Shown one piece after another: positions 46,459-56,873 of a stretch of 64,000 bases of DNA. The stretch comes from Roseivivax sediminis (GTDB lineage Bacteria > Pseudomonadota > Alphaproteobacteria > Rhodobacterales > Rhodobacteraceae). How positions within the stretch are numbered: the stretch's first letter is position 1; every line of letters begins with the position of its first letter. The position numbers were made by a program, and so were the translations under genes. Below the pieces are notes generated by a model that worked only from the letters and a program-made list of their open reading frames with translations, had not been told where the DNA came from and did not search any database. Location: positions 124,001 to 188,000 of the forward strand of contig NZ_FOMS01000005.1 of assembly GCF_900112685.1 (NCBI RefSeq), written 5' to 3'.

Positions 46459-47382
46459 ATGACCATCCTGCCCTTCGGCAAGCGCGCCCATGCCGCGCGC
46501 CCCGACGCCTCCGTCGCCGCGCTGGCCGCGACCGCCTCGATCGAGGTGATGCCGCGCACGCTGGCCAAGGTGGACGACCTGCCCGCGATCCTGCCCACCG
46601 GCACGCGGGTCTACATCGCCCATATCGACGGCACCCCTATCGAGGAGATGGTCGCGGCCGCCGCCCGGCTCGCCCAGGGCGGCTACACCGTGATGCCGCA
46701 TTTCCCCGCGCGCGTCATCGAAGACAAGGCGATGCTCGCCGACTGGATCGCCCGCTACCAGGGCGAGGCCGGGGTCACCGAGGCGCTGCTGCTCGCCGGC
46801 GGCGTGTCCGAGCCGCGCGGCGCCTTCCATTCCTCCATGCAGATGATGGAGACCGGGCTTTTCGACGCGCACGGCTTCACCCGCCTCCACGTCGCCGGCC
46901 ACCCCGAGGGCAACCGCGACATCGACCCCGACGGCAGCGACCGCGCCGTGATGGAAGCGATGCACTGGAAACAGGCCTTCGCGGAGCGTACCGATGCGGA
47001 TATGGGCATCGCCACGCAGTTCGCCTTCGAATCCGCGCCGCTCTTCGCCTGGGCCGACCGGCTCTCGGCCGAGGGAATCGCGCTGCCGATCCATCTTGGC
47101 CTCGCCGGACCGGCCAGGCTGCAGACGCTGGTGCGCTTCGCCGTGGCCTGCGGCGTCGGCCCGTCGCTGCGCGTGCTGCAACGCCGCGCCGCCGACGTCA
47201 CCAAGCTGGTCAAACCCTTCACGCCCACCGACATCGCGACCGAGATCGCCGCCCACGTGACGGAGCGGCCGACGGGCAACATCGCCGGCATCCACCTCTT
47301 TCCGCTGGGCGGGATCGCCGCCTCCGCCGACTGGCTGGCAGAGATGCGCGCGCCCGCGATGGCGCAGGCGCGACGCCGCTAG
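46459..47382 (+). CDS. Methylenetetrahydrofolate reductase-like protein (MetF family, divergent)
   Basis: The 307-residue protein keeps the MetF TIM-barrel pattern: ASIEVMPRT (substrate-end Glu), TRVYIAHIDGTPIEEM, YTVMPHFPARVI with the conserved PH, EALLLAGGVSEPRG, LHVAGHPEGN with the H-P-E signature and TQFAFESAPLFAWADRL with conserved Gln-Phe. MetF interconverts methylene-THF and methyl-THF using FAD. It diverges from standard MetF, so it may run in the oxidative direction during demethylation. Upstream GGAG places ATG 46459. It is followed at 6 bp by a HAD gene and then the methyl-THF methyltransferase. Confidence 0.8.
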   Translation: MTILPFGKRAHAARPDASVAALAATASIEVMPRTLAKVDDLPAILPTGTRVYIAHIDGTPIEEMVAAAARLAQGGYTVMPHFPARVIEDKAMLADWIARYQGEAGVTEALLLAGGVSEPRGAFHSSMQMMETGLFDAHGFTRLHVAGHPEGNRDIDPDGSDRAVMEAMHWKQAFAERTDADMGIATQFAFESAPLFAWADRLSAEGIALPIHLGLAGPARLQTLVRFAVACGVGPSLRVLQRRAADVTKLVKPFTPTDIATEIAAHVTERPTGNIAGIHLFPLGGIAASADWLAEMRAPAMAQARRR

Positions 47383-47387
47383 CCCCG

Positions 47388-48053
47388 ATGGCGGCCGCGC
47401 TTCTCTTTGATCTCGACGGCACGTTGCTCCATTCGGATGCGTTGCACATGCAGGTCTTCATCGAGCTCTACGCCGAACGCGGCCGCCGGATCGACGAAAG
47501 CTATTACCTGAGCAGCATCCACGGCCGCCACAACTCCGAAACCTTCGCCCGCGATTTCCCGGACGAGGACCCGATGGCCCTGTCGGACGAGAAGGAGGCG
47601 CGCTTTCGCGACCGCCTGCCGGCGCAGGTCGATCCGATGCCGGGCCTGCCCGCCCTTCTCGACCGTGCGGCGGCCGAAGGCTGGCGCGTCGCCGTCGTAA
47701 CCAATGCGCCGCGCCTCAACGCCGAAGCGATGCTGAGCGCGATCGGCCAGCGCGCCCGGTTCGACACGCTGGTGATCGGCGACGAATGCGCGCGGCCGAA
47801 ACCCGACCCGCTGCCCTACACGGAGGCGATGGCGCTCCTCGGCGCCCGCCCGCAGGACGCCATCGCCTTCGAGGACAGCCCCTCCGGCACGCGCGCCGCG
47901 CAGCTTTCCGGCGCGTTCACCATCGGCGTGCGCTCCTCCCTGCCGCACGACCGGCTTCGCGAGGCCGGCGCCCATGCCTCGATCGCCGACTTTGCCGATC
48001 CCGCCCTCGCGCCGATTCTCGACCAACGCCTTCAGACCGGAGCCGCCCCATGA
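47388..48053 (+). CDS. HAD-superfamily phosphatase
   Basis: The four HAD motifs are present: LLFDLDGTLLHSD (nucleophile Asp and acid/base Asp), VVTNAPR, the Lys of ARPKPDPLPY, and AFEDSPSGTRAA (metal Asp). A helical cap with HGRHNSETF follows motif I, as in phosphoglycolate-phosphatase-like enzymes. The substrate is unknown; 221 residues is usual. It sits within a methyl-THF unit, and its stop overlaps the next start (ATGA), so it may clear a phosphorylated side product of that pathway, which is conjecture. Confidence 0.88.
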   Translation: MAAALLFDLDGTLLHSDALHMQVFIELYAERGRRIDESYYLSSIHGRHNSETFARDFPDEDPMALSDEKEARFRDRLPAQVDPMPGLPALLDRAAAEGWRVAVVTNAPRLNAEAMLSAIGQRARFDTLVIGDECARPKPDPLPYTEAMALLGARPQDAIAFEDSPSGTRAAQLSGAFTIGVRSSLPHDRLREAGAHASIADFADPALAPILDQRLQTGAAP

Positions 48054-49099
48054 CCCGCACCGTCCTGCAATCCGCGACCAAGACCGCGATCCTCGGCTTC
48101 GACCAGCCGTTCTGCGTGATCGGCGAGCGCATCAATCCCACCGGCCGCAAGAAGCTCGCCGCGGAGCTCGAGGCCGGCGATTTCTCCACCGTGGAGAAGG
48201 ACGCAATCGCCCAGGTCGCCTGCGGCGCCACGGTGCTCGATGTGAACGCCGGCGTGGTCTACAACTCCAACCCCAACCCGAACGAGACCGAGCCGCCGCT
48301 CATGCGGAGCATGATCGAGCTCGTGCAGGGCCTGGTCGACGTGCCGCTCTGCATCGACAGTTCCGTGCCCGCGGCGCTCGAGGCCGGGCTCGACGCCTGC
48401 CACGGCCGCCCGCTGGTGAACTCCGTCACCGGAGAGGAAGAGCGGCTCGAATTTGTGCTGCCGCTGGTGGCAAAGTACAACGTGCCGGTGGTGGCGATCT
48501 CCAACGACGACACCGGCATCTCCGAAGACCCGGACGTCCGCTTCGCCGTCGCGAAAAAGATCGTGGAGCGCGCGGCAGATTTCGGCATCCCCGCGCACGA
48601 CATCGTGGTCGATCCCCTGGTCATGCCGATCGGCGCGATGGCGACCGCGGGCCTGCAGGTCTTCGCCCTCGTGCGGCGCCTGCGCGACGAGCTGGGCGTG
48701 AACACCACCTGCGGCGCCTCCAACATCTCCTTCGGGCTGCCGAACCGGCATGGGATCAACAACGCCTTCCTGCCGATGGCGATGGCCTCGGGCATGACCT
48801 CGGCGATCATGAATCCCTGCGCGCTGCCCCTGACCCCCGCGAAAGTGGCGGAGAAACGGGCCGAGGTGGAAGCGGCGGGCGTGATGCTGCCCCCGGACAT
48901 GGACGACGAAACCTTCTGCCGGCTGTTCAACATCGGCTCCACCGAGGCACGGCCGGGCGGCGAGATGACGGCGATCCGCGCCGCCAACTTCCTGACCGAC
49001 AACGACGCTTCGGGCGCCGCCTGGATCCAGCACAACCGCGTCCCCGGCGAGGCCGCAACCGGCGGCCGCGCCGGAGGTCGCCGCCGGCGCCGCGCCTGA
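48050..49099 (+). CDS. Methyltetrahydrofolate:corrinoid methyltransferase (pterin-binding MetH-like module)
   Basis: The 349-residue protein is a pterin-binding TIM barrel: FCVIGERINPTGRKKL, VLDVNAGVVYN, LCIDSSVPAALEAGL, LVNSVTGEEER, VAISNDDTGISED, DIVVDPLVMPIG and TTCGASNISFGLPNRHG, as in AcsE, MtgA and the folate module of MetH. It moves a methyl group between methyl-THF and a corrinoid protein. It overlaps the HAD stop. Its partner corrinoid protein is most likely the one at 3.5 kb, since none is adjacent. The C-terminal ~20 residues are Arg/Gly-rich and extra to the family. Direction (methionine synthesis or demethylation) is not decided by sequence. Confidence 0.93.
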   Translation: MTRTVLQSATKTAILGFDQPFCVIGERINPTGRKKLAAELEAGDFSTVEKDAIAQVACGATVLDVNAGVVYNSNPNPNETEPPLMRSMIELVQGLVDVPLCIDSSVPAALEAGLDACHGRPLVNSVTGEEERLEFVLPLVAKYNVPVVAISNDDTGISEDPDVRFAVAKKIVERAADFGIPAHDIVVDPLVMPIGAMATAGLQVFALVRRLRDELGVNTTCGASNISFGLPNRHGINNAFLPMAMASGMTSAIMNPCALPLTPAKVAEKRAEVEAAGVMLPPDMDDETFCRLFNIGSTEARPGGEMTAIRAANFLTDNDASGAAWIQHNRVPGEAATGGRAGGRRRRRA

Positions 49100-49101
49100 C
49101 C

Positions 49102-49362
49102 TCAGCAGGGCCGACTGCAAAGGTTCTCGCAGGGGATGCCGTGATCGTCCCCGTCGCGCACCCGCTGGCCGCGTTGCAGAAGCTTGAAGCAGGCTTCCTC
49201 GCAGGACCGCAGGCGTTTGCAGCTGACATCGCTGCAGTCGAACGCCTGCGCCACGAGGTACGGCTTCAGAAGATCGGGAATTTCGGTCGAAACCTCGGCC
49301 GCATCGGCTGTCGCCGCGAAGGTCCCGAGCAAGGCCATGAAAACCAAAGCGAAAAAGCGCAT
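49102..49362 (-). CDS. Small secreted Cys-rich protein with Excalibur-like motif
   Basis: A signal peptide (FFALVFMALLGTFAATADA) leads to a mature part of about 65 residues with eight cysteines and a C-terminal RDGDDHGIPCENLCSRPC. The DxDxDGxxCE-like spacing recalls the Excalibur calcium-binding motif. It likely folds by disulfides in the periplasm. ATG 49362 is chosen because the signal peptide starts there, though no good ribosome site is seen. It is convergent with the methyltransferase gene (2 bp apart) and downstream of mfd and repeat E. Function is unknown. Confidence 0.7.
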   Translation of the reverse strand: MRFFALVFMALLGTFAATADAAEVSTEIPDLLKPYLVAQAFDCSDVSCKRLRSCEEACFKLLQRGQRVRDGDDHGIPCENLCSRPC

Positions 49363-49450
49363 CGAACCATGTGCGCACACATGAGATTATCTGAACTTAA
49401 TCTTTTTCCGGCGCCGGGCGAGTCTTTCCGCCCCACCGAACTAGAACCGC

Positions 49451-49537
49451 GCCCCTGCTTCTTTGGGCCGAAAAATACTCCGGGGGTGCGGGGGCAGCGC
49501 CCCCGCCGGGCGGGGCTTGGGGGCTCCGCCCCCAAAC
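49451..49537 (-). repeat. Dispersed stem-loop repeat, copy E
   Basis: On the minus strand: GGGGGCGGAGCCCCC, then a second stem GGGGGC-GCT-GCCCCC, CCGGAGTATTT, GGCCCAAAGAAG and CAGGGGC. It lies about 30 bp beyond the mfd stop, in mfd's direction. Confidence 0.85.
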
Positions 49538-49568
49538 ATCGTGTGCGCGCACCGCGCGCCCCGCCGGA

Positions 49569-52500
49569 TCAGGCCTCCGCCTTCGCCTTCTTTTTCTCGG
49601 CCTTCACCTTCTCGGCAAGGTCGCGGGCGATCGCGAAGGCGCCCTGGATCTTGTCCTTGTCGCGGGTCCAGTCGCGGCGCACGACGATCTTGTTGTCGCG
49701 CACCTTGGCGAGCCCGTCCTGCGCCTTGATGAACTCCACCAACCCCTGGGGGGAGGCGAACTTGTCGTTGTGGAACTGGATCGTCGCGCCCTTCGGCCCA
49801 CCGTCGAGCTTGGAGATCCCGGCGCGCTTGCACATCGCCTTGATCCGCACCACCAGCAGCAGCGTGTTCACCTCTTTCGGCAGCGTGCCGAACCGGTCGA
49901 TCAGCTCCGCCGCGAAGCCCTCGAGCTCCACCTTCGTCGTCAGCTCCGACAGACGCCTGTAAAGCCCCAGCCGCACGTCGAGGTCGGGCACGTATTCCTC
50001 GGGGATCAGCACCGGAACGCCAAGGTTGATCTGCGGCGCCCACTGGTCGTCGCCGACCTCCTGGATGCCCTCGGCCTCGCCCGAGCGGATCTTGGCGATC
50101 GCCTCTTCCAGCATCGACTGGTACAATTCGTAGCCGACCTCGTTCATCTGGCCGGACTGTTCCTCGCCCAGAAGATTGCCGGCCCCGCGGATGTCGAGGT
50201 CCTGCGACGCGAGCGCGAACCCCGCCCCCAGCGTGTCGAGCGAGCCCAGCACGCGCAGCCGCTTCTCCGCCGTCGGCGTCAGCCTGGCGCGCGGCTTGGT
50301 CGTGAGATACGCATAGGCGCGCGTCTTGGAGCGGCCCACCCGACCGCGGATCTGGTACAGTTGCGAGAGCCCGAACATGTCCGCGCGATGCACAACCATC
50401 GTGTTCGCCGTCGGGATATCGAGGCCGGATTCCACGATGGTCGTCGCCAGCAGCACGTCGAACTTGCCGTCGTAGAAGGCGTTCATCTTGTCGTCGAGCT
50501 CACCGGCCGCCATCTGGCCGTGCGCCACGACGTAGCTCAGCTCCGGCAGCTGCTCCTTCAGGAATTCCTCGATCTCCGGTAGGTCCGCGATGCGCGGACA
50601 GACATAGAAGCTCTGCCCGCCGCGGTAATGCTCGCGCAACAGCGCCTCGCGGATCGTCACCGGGTCGAATTCCGACACGTAGGTCCGGATGGAGAGGCGG
50701 TCGACCGGCGGCGTGCCGATGATCGACAGATCGCGCACCCCGGTCAGCGACATCTGCAGCGTGCGCGGAATGGGCGTCGCCGTCAGCGTCAGCACGTGCA
50801 CATCCGAGCGCAGCGCCTTCAGCCGCTCCTTGTGGGTCACGCCGAAATGCTGCTCCTCGTCGACGATCAGAAGGCCCAGGTTCTGGAACCGCGTGCCCTT
50901 GGACAAAAGCGCATGGGTGCCGACGACGATGTCGACGGTGCCCTTGGACAGCCCCTCGCGGGTCGCATGCGATTCCTTCTGGCCGATGAAGCGCGACAGG
51001 CCGTGGACCTCAAGCGGAAAGCCGCGGAACCGCTCCTTGAAGGACGCCAGATGCTGCCGGGCGAGCAGCGTGGTGGGCGCGATCACCGCGACCTGCACGC
51101 CGGACATCGCCGCAACGAAGGCCGCCCGCATGGCGACCTCGGTCTTGCCGAAACCCACGTCGCCGACGATCAGCCGGTCCATCGGATTGCCGGCGGTCAG
51201 GTCAGCCATCACGTCCTCGATGGCGCTGAGCTGATCGTCCGTCTCTTCATAGGGGAAACGGGCCGCAAAGGCGTCCCACGCGCCGGGCGGCGGATCGAGG
51301 ATCGGCGCCTTGCGCAGCGCACGCTCCGCCGCGATGCGGATCAGCCGGTCGGCCATCTCGCGGATGCGTTCCTTCAGGCGGGCCTTCTTGGCTTGCCAGG
51401 CGCCACCGCCGAGCTTGTCGAGAAGCCCTTCCTCGTGCCCGTACTTGGACAGAAGCTCGATGTTCTCCACCGGCAGGAAAAGCCGTGCACCCTCGGCGTA
51501 TTCCAGTACGAGGCATTCATGCGCGGCCCCTGCGGCCTGTACCACCTCCATGCCCGTGAAGCGTCCGATGCCGTGATCGACATGGACCACAAGATCGCCG
51601 GGCGTGAGCGCCTGAATTTCGGTCAGGAAGTTCTCGGCCCGCTTGCGTTTTCTCGGCTGGCGGATGAGCCTGTCGCCCAGCACGTCCTGTTCGGAGATGA
51701 CGGTGATCCGCCGGTCGCCCCACGGCCCTTCGAAGCCGTGCTCCAGCGCCCAGACGGCGAGGTGCACGCCGCGCTTGCCGATCCGCGTGCCGTCCGAGAT
51801 CGGGATCGTCCCGGACAGGCCCTCGTCCTCGATCAGCCCTTCCAGGCGCTCGCGCGCGCCCTCCGAATAGGATGCGATGACCACCGGTCCGGCTTCGAGC
51901 TTTGCATTAACGTGGTTTGCCAAAGCTTCGAAAAGGTTTACGTTTTCCTGTTGACGCTCCAGCGAGAAATTCTTGCCGATGCGCCCGCCGGCATCCGCGA
52001 CGCCGGGGCCGCTGGCCTGCTCCAGCGGATGGAAGCGCACCACGCGCCGATCCGCGGCGACGGCGTCCCAGGCGGCCTCGTCCAGATAGAGCTGCTGGGG
52101 CGGGCACGGCTTGTAGACCGTGTCGGACCGCTTGTCGGCCATGGCGTGCCGGCGTGTCTCGTACTGGTCGACGATCGCCTCCCACCGCGCGATGTGCTGC
52201 GGGCGCGTCTGTTCGTCTGCGGTGACGGTCGCGCCGGGCAGGTAGTCGAACAGCGTCTCCAGCCGTTCGTGGAAAAACGGCAGCCAGTGCTCCATGCCCT
52301 GGTGCTTGCGGCCCGCGCTCACCGCCTCGTAGAGCGGATCGTCCGAGCCGGCGGCGCCGAACTCGATCCGGTAGTTCTGGCGGAAGCGGCGGATCGCCTC
52401 CTCGTCGAGGATCACCTCGGAGACCGGCGCGAGTTCGACGCGCTCCAGCTTGTCGGTCGTACGCTGGGAGGCGGGATCGAAGCGCCTCGCGCCGTCCAGG

Positions 52501-53048
52501 ACATCGCCGAAGAGGTCGAGCCGCACCGGCCCGCCCTCGCCCGGCGGATAGACGTCGATGATGCCGCCGCGGATCGCGTAATCGCCCGGCTCCATCACCG
52601 TGGGCGCCTGGCTGAACCCCATGCGCACGAGAAAGCCGCGCAGCGCGTCCTCGTCGATGCGGCGCCCGACCTCGGCAACGAAGGCGGCCTCGCGCAGGAC
52701 CTCGCGCGCGGGCACCCGCTGCGTCGCGGCGTTGAGCGTGGTCAGCAGCACGAAGCGCTCGGGCATCCCGTGAACGAGCGCCGCGAGCGTCGCCATGCGC
52801 GCGGCCGAGATGTCCGCGTTGGGCGAGACCCGGTCGTAGGGCAGGCAGTCCCAGCCGGGGAAGGTGAAAACCGGCATGTCGGGCGCGAAGAACGCCAGCG
52901 CGTCCTGCATCTGCGCAAGACGCTTGTCGTCGCGCGCCAAATGGATCACCGGTCCGGCGGAGGCCTCCCCCAGGACGAGCGTTGCATCGAATCCCTCGGG
53001 CGCGCCGCCGTTGGTGACGTGGGTTTTCTGGGGGGTCGAGACTGCCAT
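49569..53048 (-). CDS. mfd: Transcription-repair coupling factor
   Basis: Mfd removes stalled RNA polymerase from damaged DNA and recruits UvrA. At 1159 residues it has the UvrB-like N-terminal domains (PVFTFPGWDCLPYDRVSP), the polymerase-interaction domain (LTPGDLVVHVDHGIGRFTGME, split), and the translocase motor with Walker A GDVGFGKTEVA (~629), VDEEQHFGV (~726), LTATPIPRTLQMSL, VESGLDIP and QIRGRVGRS, then the C-terminal regulatory domain. Two starts compete (53048, MAVSTP; 53069, MAHLTRD), with no strong ribosome site for either. The C-terminus is Lys/Ala-rich. Confidence 0.96.
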   Translation of the reverse strand: MAVSTPQKTHVTNGGAPEGFDATLVLGEASAGPVIHLARDDKRLAQMQDALAFFAPDMPVFTFPGWDCLPYDRVSPNADISAARMATLAALVHGMPERFVLLTTLNAATQRVPAREVLREAAFVAEVGRRIDEDALRGFLVRMGFSQAPTVMEPGDYAIRGGIIDVYPPGEGGPVRLDLFGDVLDGARRFDPASQRTTDKLERVELAPVSEVILDEEAIRRFRQNYRIEFGAAGSDDPLYEAVSAGRKHQGMEHWLPFFHERLETLFDYLPGATVTADEQTRPQHIARWEAIVDQYETRRHAMADKRSDTVYKPCPPQQLYLDEAAWDAVAADRRVVRFHPLEQASGPGVADAGGRIGKNFSLERQQENVNLFEALANHVNAKLEAGPVVIASYSEGARERLEGLIEDEGLSGTIPISDGTRIGKRGVHLAVWALEHGFEGPWGDRRITVISEQDVLGDRLIRQPRKRKRAENFLTEIQALTPGDLVVHVDHGIGRFTGMEVVQAAGAAHECLVLEYAEGARLFLPVENIELLSKYGHEEGLLDKLGGGAWQAKKARLKERIREMADRLIRIAAERALRKAPILDPPPGAWDAFAARFPYEETDDQLSAIEDVMADLTAGNPMDRLIVGDVGFGKTEVAMRAAFVAAMSGVQVAVIAPTTLLARQHLASFKERFRGFPLEVHGLSRFIGQKESHATREGLSKGTVDIVVGTHALLSKGTRFQNLGLLIVDEEQHFGVTHKERLKALRSDVHVLTLTATPIPRTLQMSLTGVRDLSIIGTPPVDRLSIRTYVSEFDPVTIREALLREHYRGGQSFYVCPRIADLPEIEEFLKEQLPELSYVVAHGQMAAGELDDKMNAFYDGKFDVLLATTIVESGLDIPTANTMVVHRADMFGLSQLYQIRGRVGRSKTRAYAYLTTKPRARLTPTAEKRLRVLGSLDTLGAGFALASQDLDIRGAGNLLGEEQSGQMNEVGYELYQSMLEEAIAKIRSGEAEGIQEVGDDQWAPQINLGVPVLIPEEYVPDLDVRLGLYRRLSELTTKVELEGFAAELIDRFGTLPKEVNTLLLVVRIKAMCKRAGISKLDGGPKGATIQFHNDKFASPQGLVEFIKAQDGLAKVRDNKIVVRRDWTRDKDKIQGAFAIARDLAEKVKAEKKKAKAEA

Positions 53049-53082
53049 GTCCCGGGTCAAATGGGCCATGGCCTTCGCGCCG

Positions 53083-54844
<1,762 letters not shown>

Positions 54845-54964
54845 CGGCGATCTGCTCATTGCGGCGGCTTGACGGTGACAATTCGCCGAGGAGCGGGTAG
54901 TTTGCTACTCAACCGGCAAGGAATGGCCGGACCCGAGACATTTCAGGCAGAAAAGAGCGGTATC

Positions 54965-55519
54965 ATGATGGATTTCACACGACGCGGGCTCCTGCTCGGG
55001 CTGGGCGCGGTCGGCCTTGCGGCCTGCAACAACGCGGTGGGCAGCCGCGGTCCGGAGCGTATCGACGCGCGGGTCGATGCGACACTTCGGGCGCTCTATC
55101 AGCAATATCCCGGCACCACGCAGCTGCGCGAGAAGGCCAGCGGCATCCTGGTGATGCCGCTGGTGACCGAGGCCGGGCTCGGCCTCGGCGGCGCCTACGG
55201 GCGCGGCGCACTGCGGGTGAACGACGCGACGGTGGACTACTACTCGACCACCCGGGCCTCGGCCGGGCTGCAGATCGGCGCGCAACAATACGCCCATGTG
55301 CTGTTCTTCATGACCGAGGATGCGCTGCAGAACTTCCGCCGCTCGCCCGGCTGGACCGCAGGCGCGAACGTGGAATACGCGATCCCCGAGGGCGGCGAGA
55401 CGCTGACGGCGGAGACTCTGACCTCCACTTCTCCGGTGATCGCGGTGATCTTCGGGCAATCCGGCCTGCGCGCGGGTGCGACCGTCGAAGGCACGAAATA
55501 CTCGCGGATCATTCCGTAA
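54965..55519 (+). CDS. SYLF/Ysc84-domain lipid-binding lipoprotein
   Basis: The N-terminus DFTRRGLLLGLGAVGLAACNN combines a twin-arginine motif with a lipobox (LAAC), so the protein is probably exported and lipidated. The rest (KASGILVMPLVTEAGLGLGG, YGRGALRVNDATVDYYSTT, AGLQIGAQQYAHVLFFMTEDAL) matches the SYLF domain, which binds lipids in other proteins. It has 184 residues. Two adjacent ATGs are possible. It stands alone between hemB and the convergent polysaccharide ligase gene. Role in the envelope is unknown. Confidence 0.85.
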   Translation: MMDFTRRGLLLGLGAVGLAACNNAVGSRGPERIDARVDATLRALYQQYPGTTQLREKASGILVMPLVTEAGLGLGGAYGRGALRVNDATVDYYSTTRASAGLQIGAQQYAHVLFFMTEDALQNFRRSPGWTAGANVEYAIPEGGETLTAETLTSTSPVIAVIFGQSGLRAGATVEGTKYSRIIP

Positions 55520-55574
55520 CGCGCGTCTTAGGCGATGACTGCTCCACCCTCGGCGACGGTCGGGGGCTGATGGT

Positions 55575-56873
55575 TTAGGCCGCCTGCGGCACCGTGTCCG
55601 GCGCCGACTTGCGTTCGGCGTGCAGCTCCGCCGCGTGGATGCCGAGGACGATGAGCCCCGGCCAGAGCATGTAGGCCTCGATCTCCAGATTCTCGCCGAA
55701 GCTCAGAAGCACAATGGTCATCACGATGGACAGCGGCAGCGCCCCGCGCGGCCCTCGTGCCGCGTCCGTCAGCGCCAGAAGCGTCTGCCACAGGAGCGGC
55801 ACCAGCAGCGCCAGGAGGCCGACGAGGCCCTTCACGAAGAGCAGCCCCCACCAGGTGTGATGGCTGCCGATGGGCATGTATTCGACGACATGCGCACCGG
55901 GATGCACGGTGCCGTGGCCGAACCAGAACGCCTCGTTCTGCCAGCGCTCGCCGGCGATGCGCTGCAGCGTCTCGCGCACGCGGGTCGAATCCGCCCGCGC
56001 GCCCTTGAACGCGGCGATGCCGTCCTTGATCGCTTGCACCAGCGCGGTGCCGACCACGGCGAGCGACGCCGCCGCGGCGGCGAGCATCTGCCACGCCCAG
56101 CCCCGCAGGATCAGCGGCATCAGCCGCGGCCCCGTGGTGCAGGCCACGAGGCCGACCAGCCCCATGCGCGATTTCGACAGAAGGATCATCGCGACGCCGG
56201 CGGCAATGCCGATGCTCTTCCAGCGGATGTTCTTTTCCTCCAGCGCGAAACAGACCTGGATCACGCCGAGAAGCGCGGCAAAGGGCGACCACGGCGCATA
56301 GAACTGCCAGCGCGGCGTCCAGCTGCCCGGATCCCAGGTGAAGAAGTAGACCGAGAAATACTCCGGCCCCGGCCCGCCGATGGCCTTGAGCGGCGAGGTG
56401 AAGATCCGCTCCGGCAGGCCGACATAAGGCGCCGCGAAGAGGATCGGCAGAAGCGCGAGCGTCCAGAGCCCCACGACGCATTGCCCGCGCACCAGCACCT
56501 CGCGCCGGATCGGCAGCACCGCACCCGCGAGGGGAAACAGCGCCAGAAGCGCCCAGCCCTTGGCCCAGCCGATCGACGACTTGATTGTCTGCTTCAGCCC
56601 GAGGCCCCAGTCCACGTGCCCGACCCAGAGCGCCACCAGCATCACGAACATGCCGAGAAACCAGCACCACACGACCGGCGGCACCGGCCCGCGCGCCCGA
56701 AGATCCGCACGGATCGCCGGCCCGAGATAGAGCGACAGCGCCGCCAGCCCGCCCAGGAGCCACGCCAGCACCGGCCCGACGACGTAGAGCGCGCCGATGA
56801 AGTAGAACGGCCAGGTCAGGCGCAGCGCCTTGTTCACCATCGCCTCGGCCGGGTTCTGCGGAAGCGCGGTCAT
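55575..56873 (-). CDS. O-antigen ligase/polymerase-like membrane protein
   Basis: A 432-residue protein with some ten hydrophobic segments and a large periplasmic loop containing GHGTVHPGAHVVEYMPIGSHHTWW (in two stretches), ending HHTWWGLLFVKGLVG. This loop pattern is typical of the Wzy_C/O-antigen ligase family (WaaL, Wzy, ExoQ), which polymerise or attach polysaccharide on the outer face of the inner membrane. Its ATG overlaps the stop of the chain-length gene (ATGA), so they are made together. The glycan is unknown. Confidence 0.85.
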   Translation of the reverse strand: MTALPQNPAEAMVNKALRLTWPFYFIGALYVVGPVLAWLLGGLAALSLYLGPAIRADLRARGPVPPVVWCWFLGMFVMLVALWVGHVDWGLGLKQTIKSSIGWAKGWALLALFPLAGAVLPIRREVLVRGQCVVGLWTLALLPILFAAPYVGLPERIFTSPLKAIGGPGPEYFSVYFFTWDPGSWTPRWQFYAPWSPFAALLGVIQVCFALEEKNIRWKSIGIAAGVAMILLSKSRMGLVGLVACTTGPRLMPLILRGWAWQMLAAAAASLAVVGTALVQAIKDGIAAFKGARADSTRVRETLQRIAGERWQNEAFWFGHGTVHPGAHVVEYMPIGSHHTWWGLLFVKGLVGLLALLVPLLWQTLLALTDAARGPRGALPLSIVMTIVLLSFGENLEIEAYMLWPGLIVLGIHAAELHAERKSAPDTVPQAA

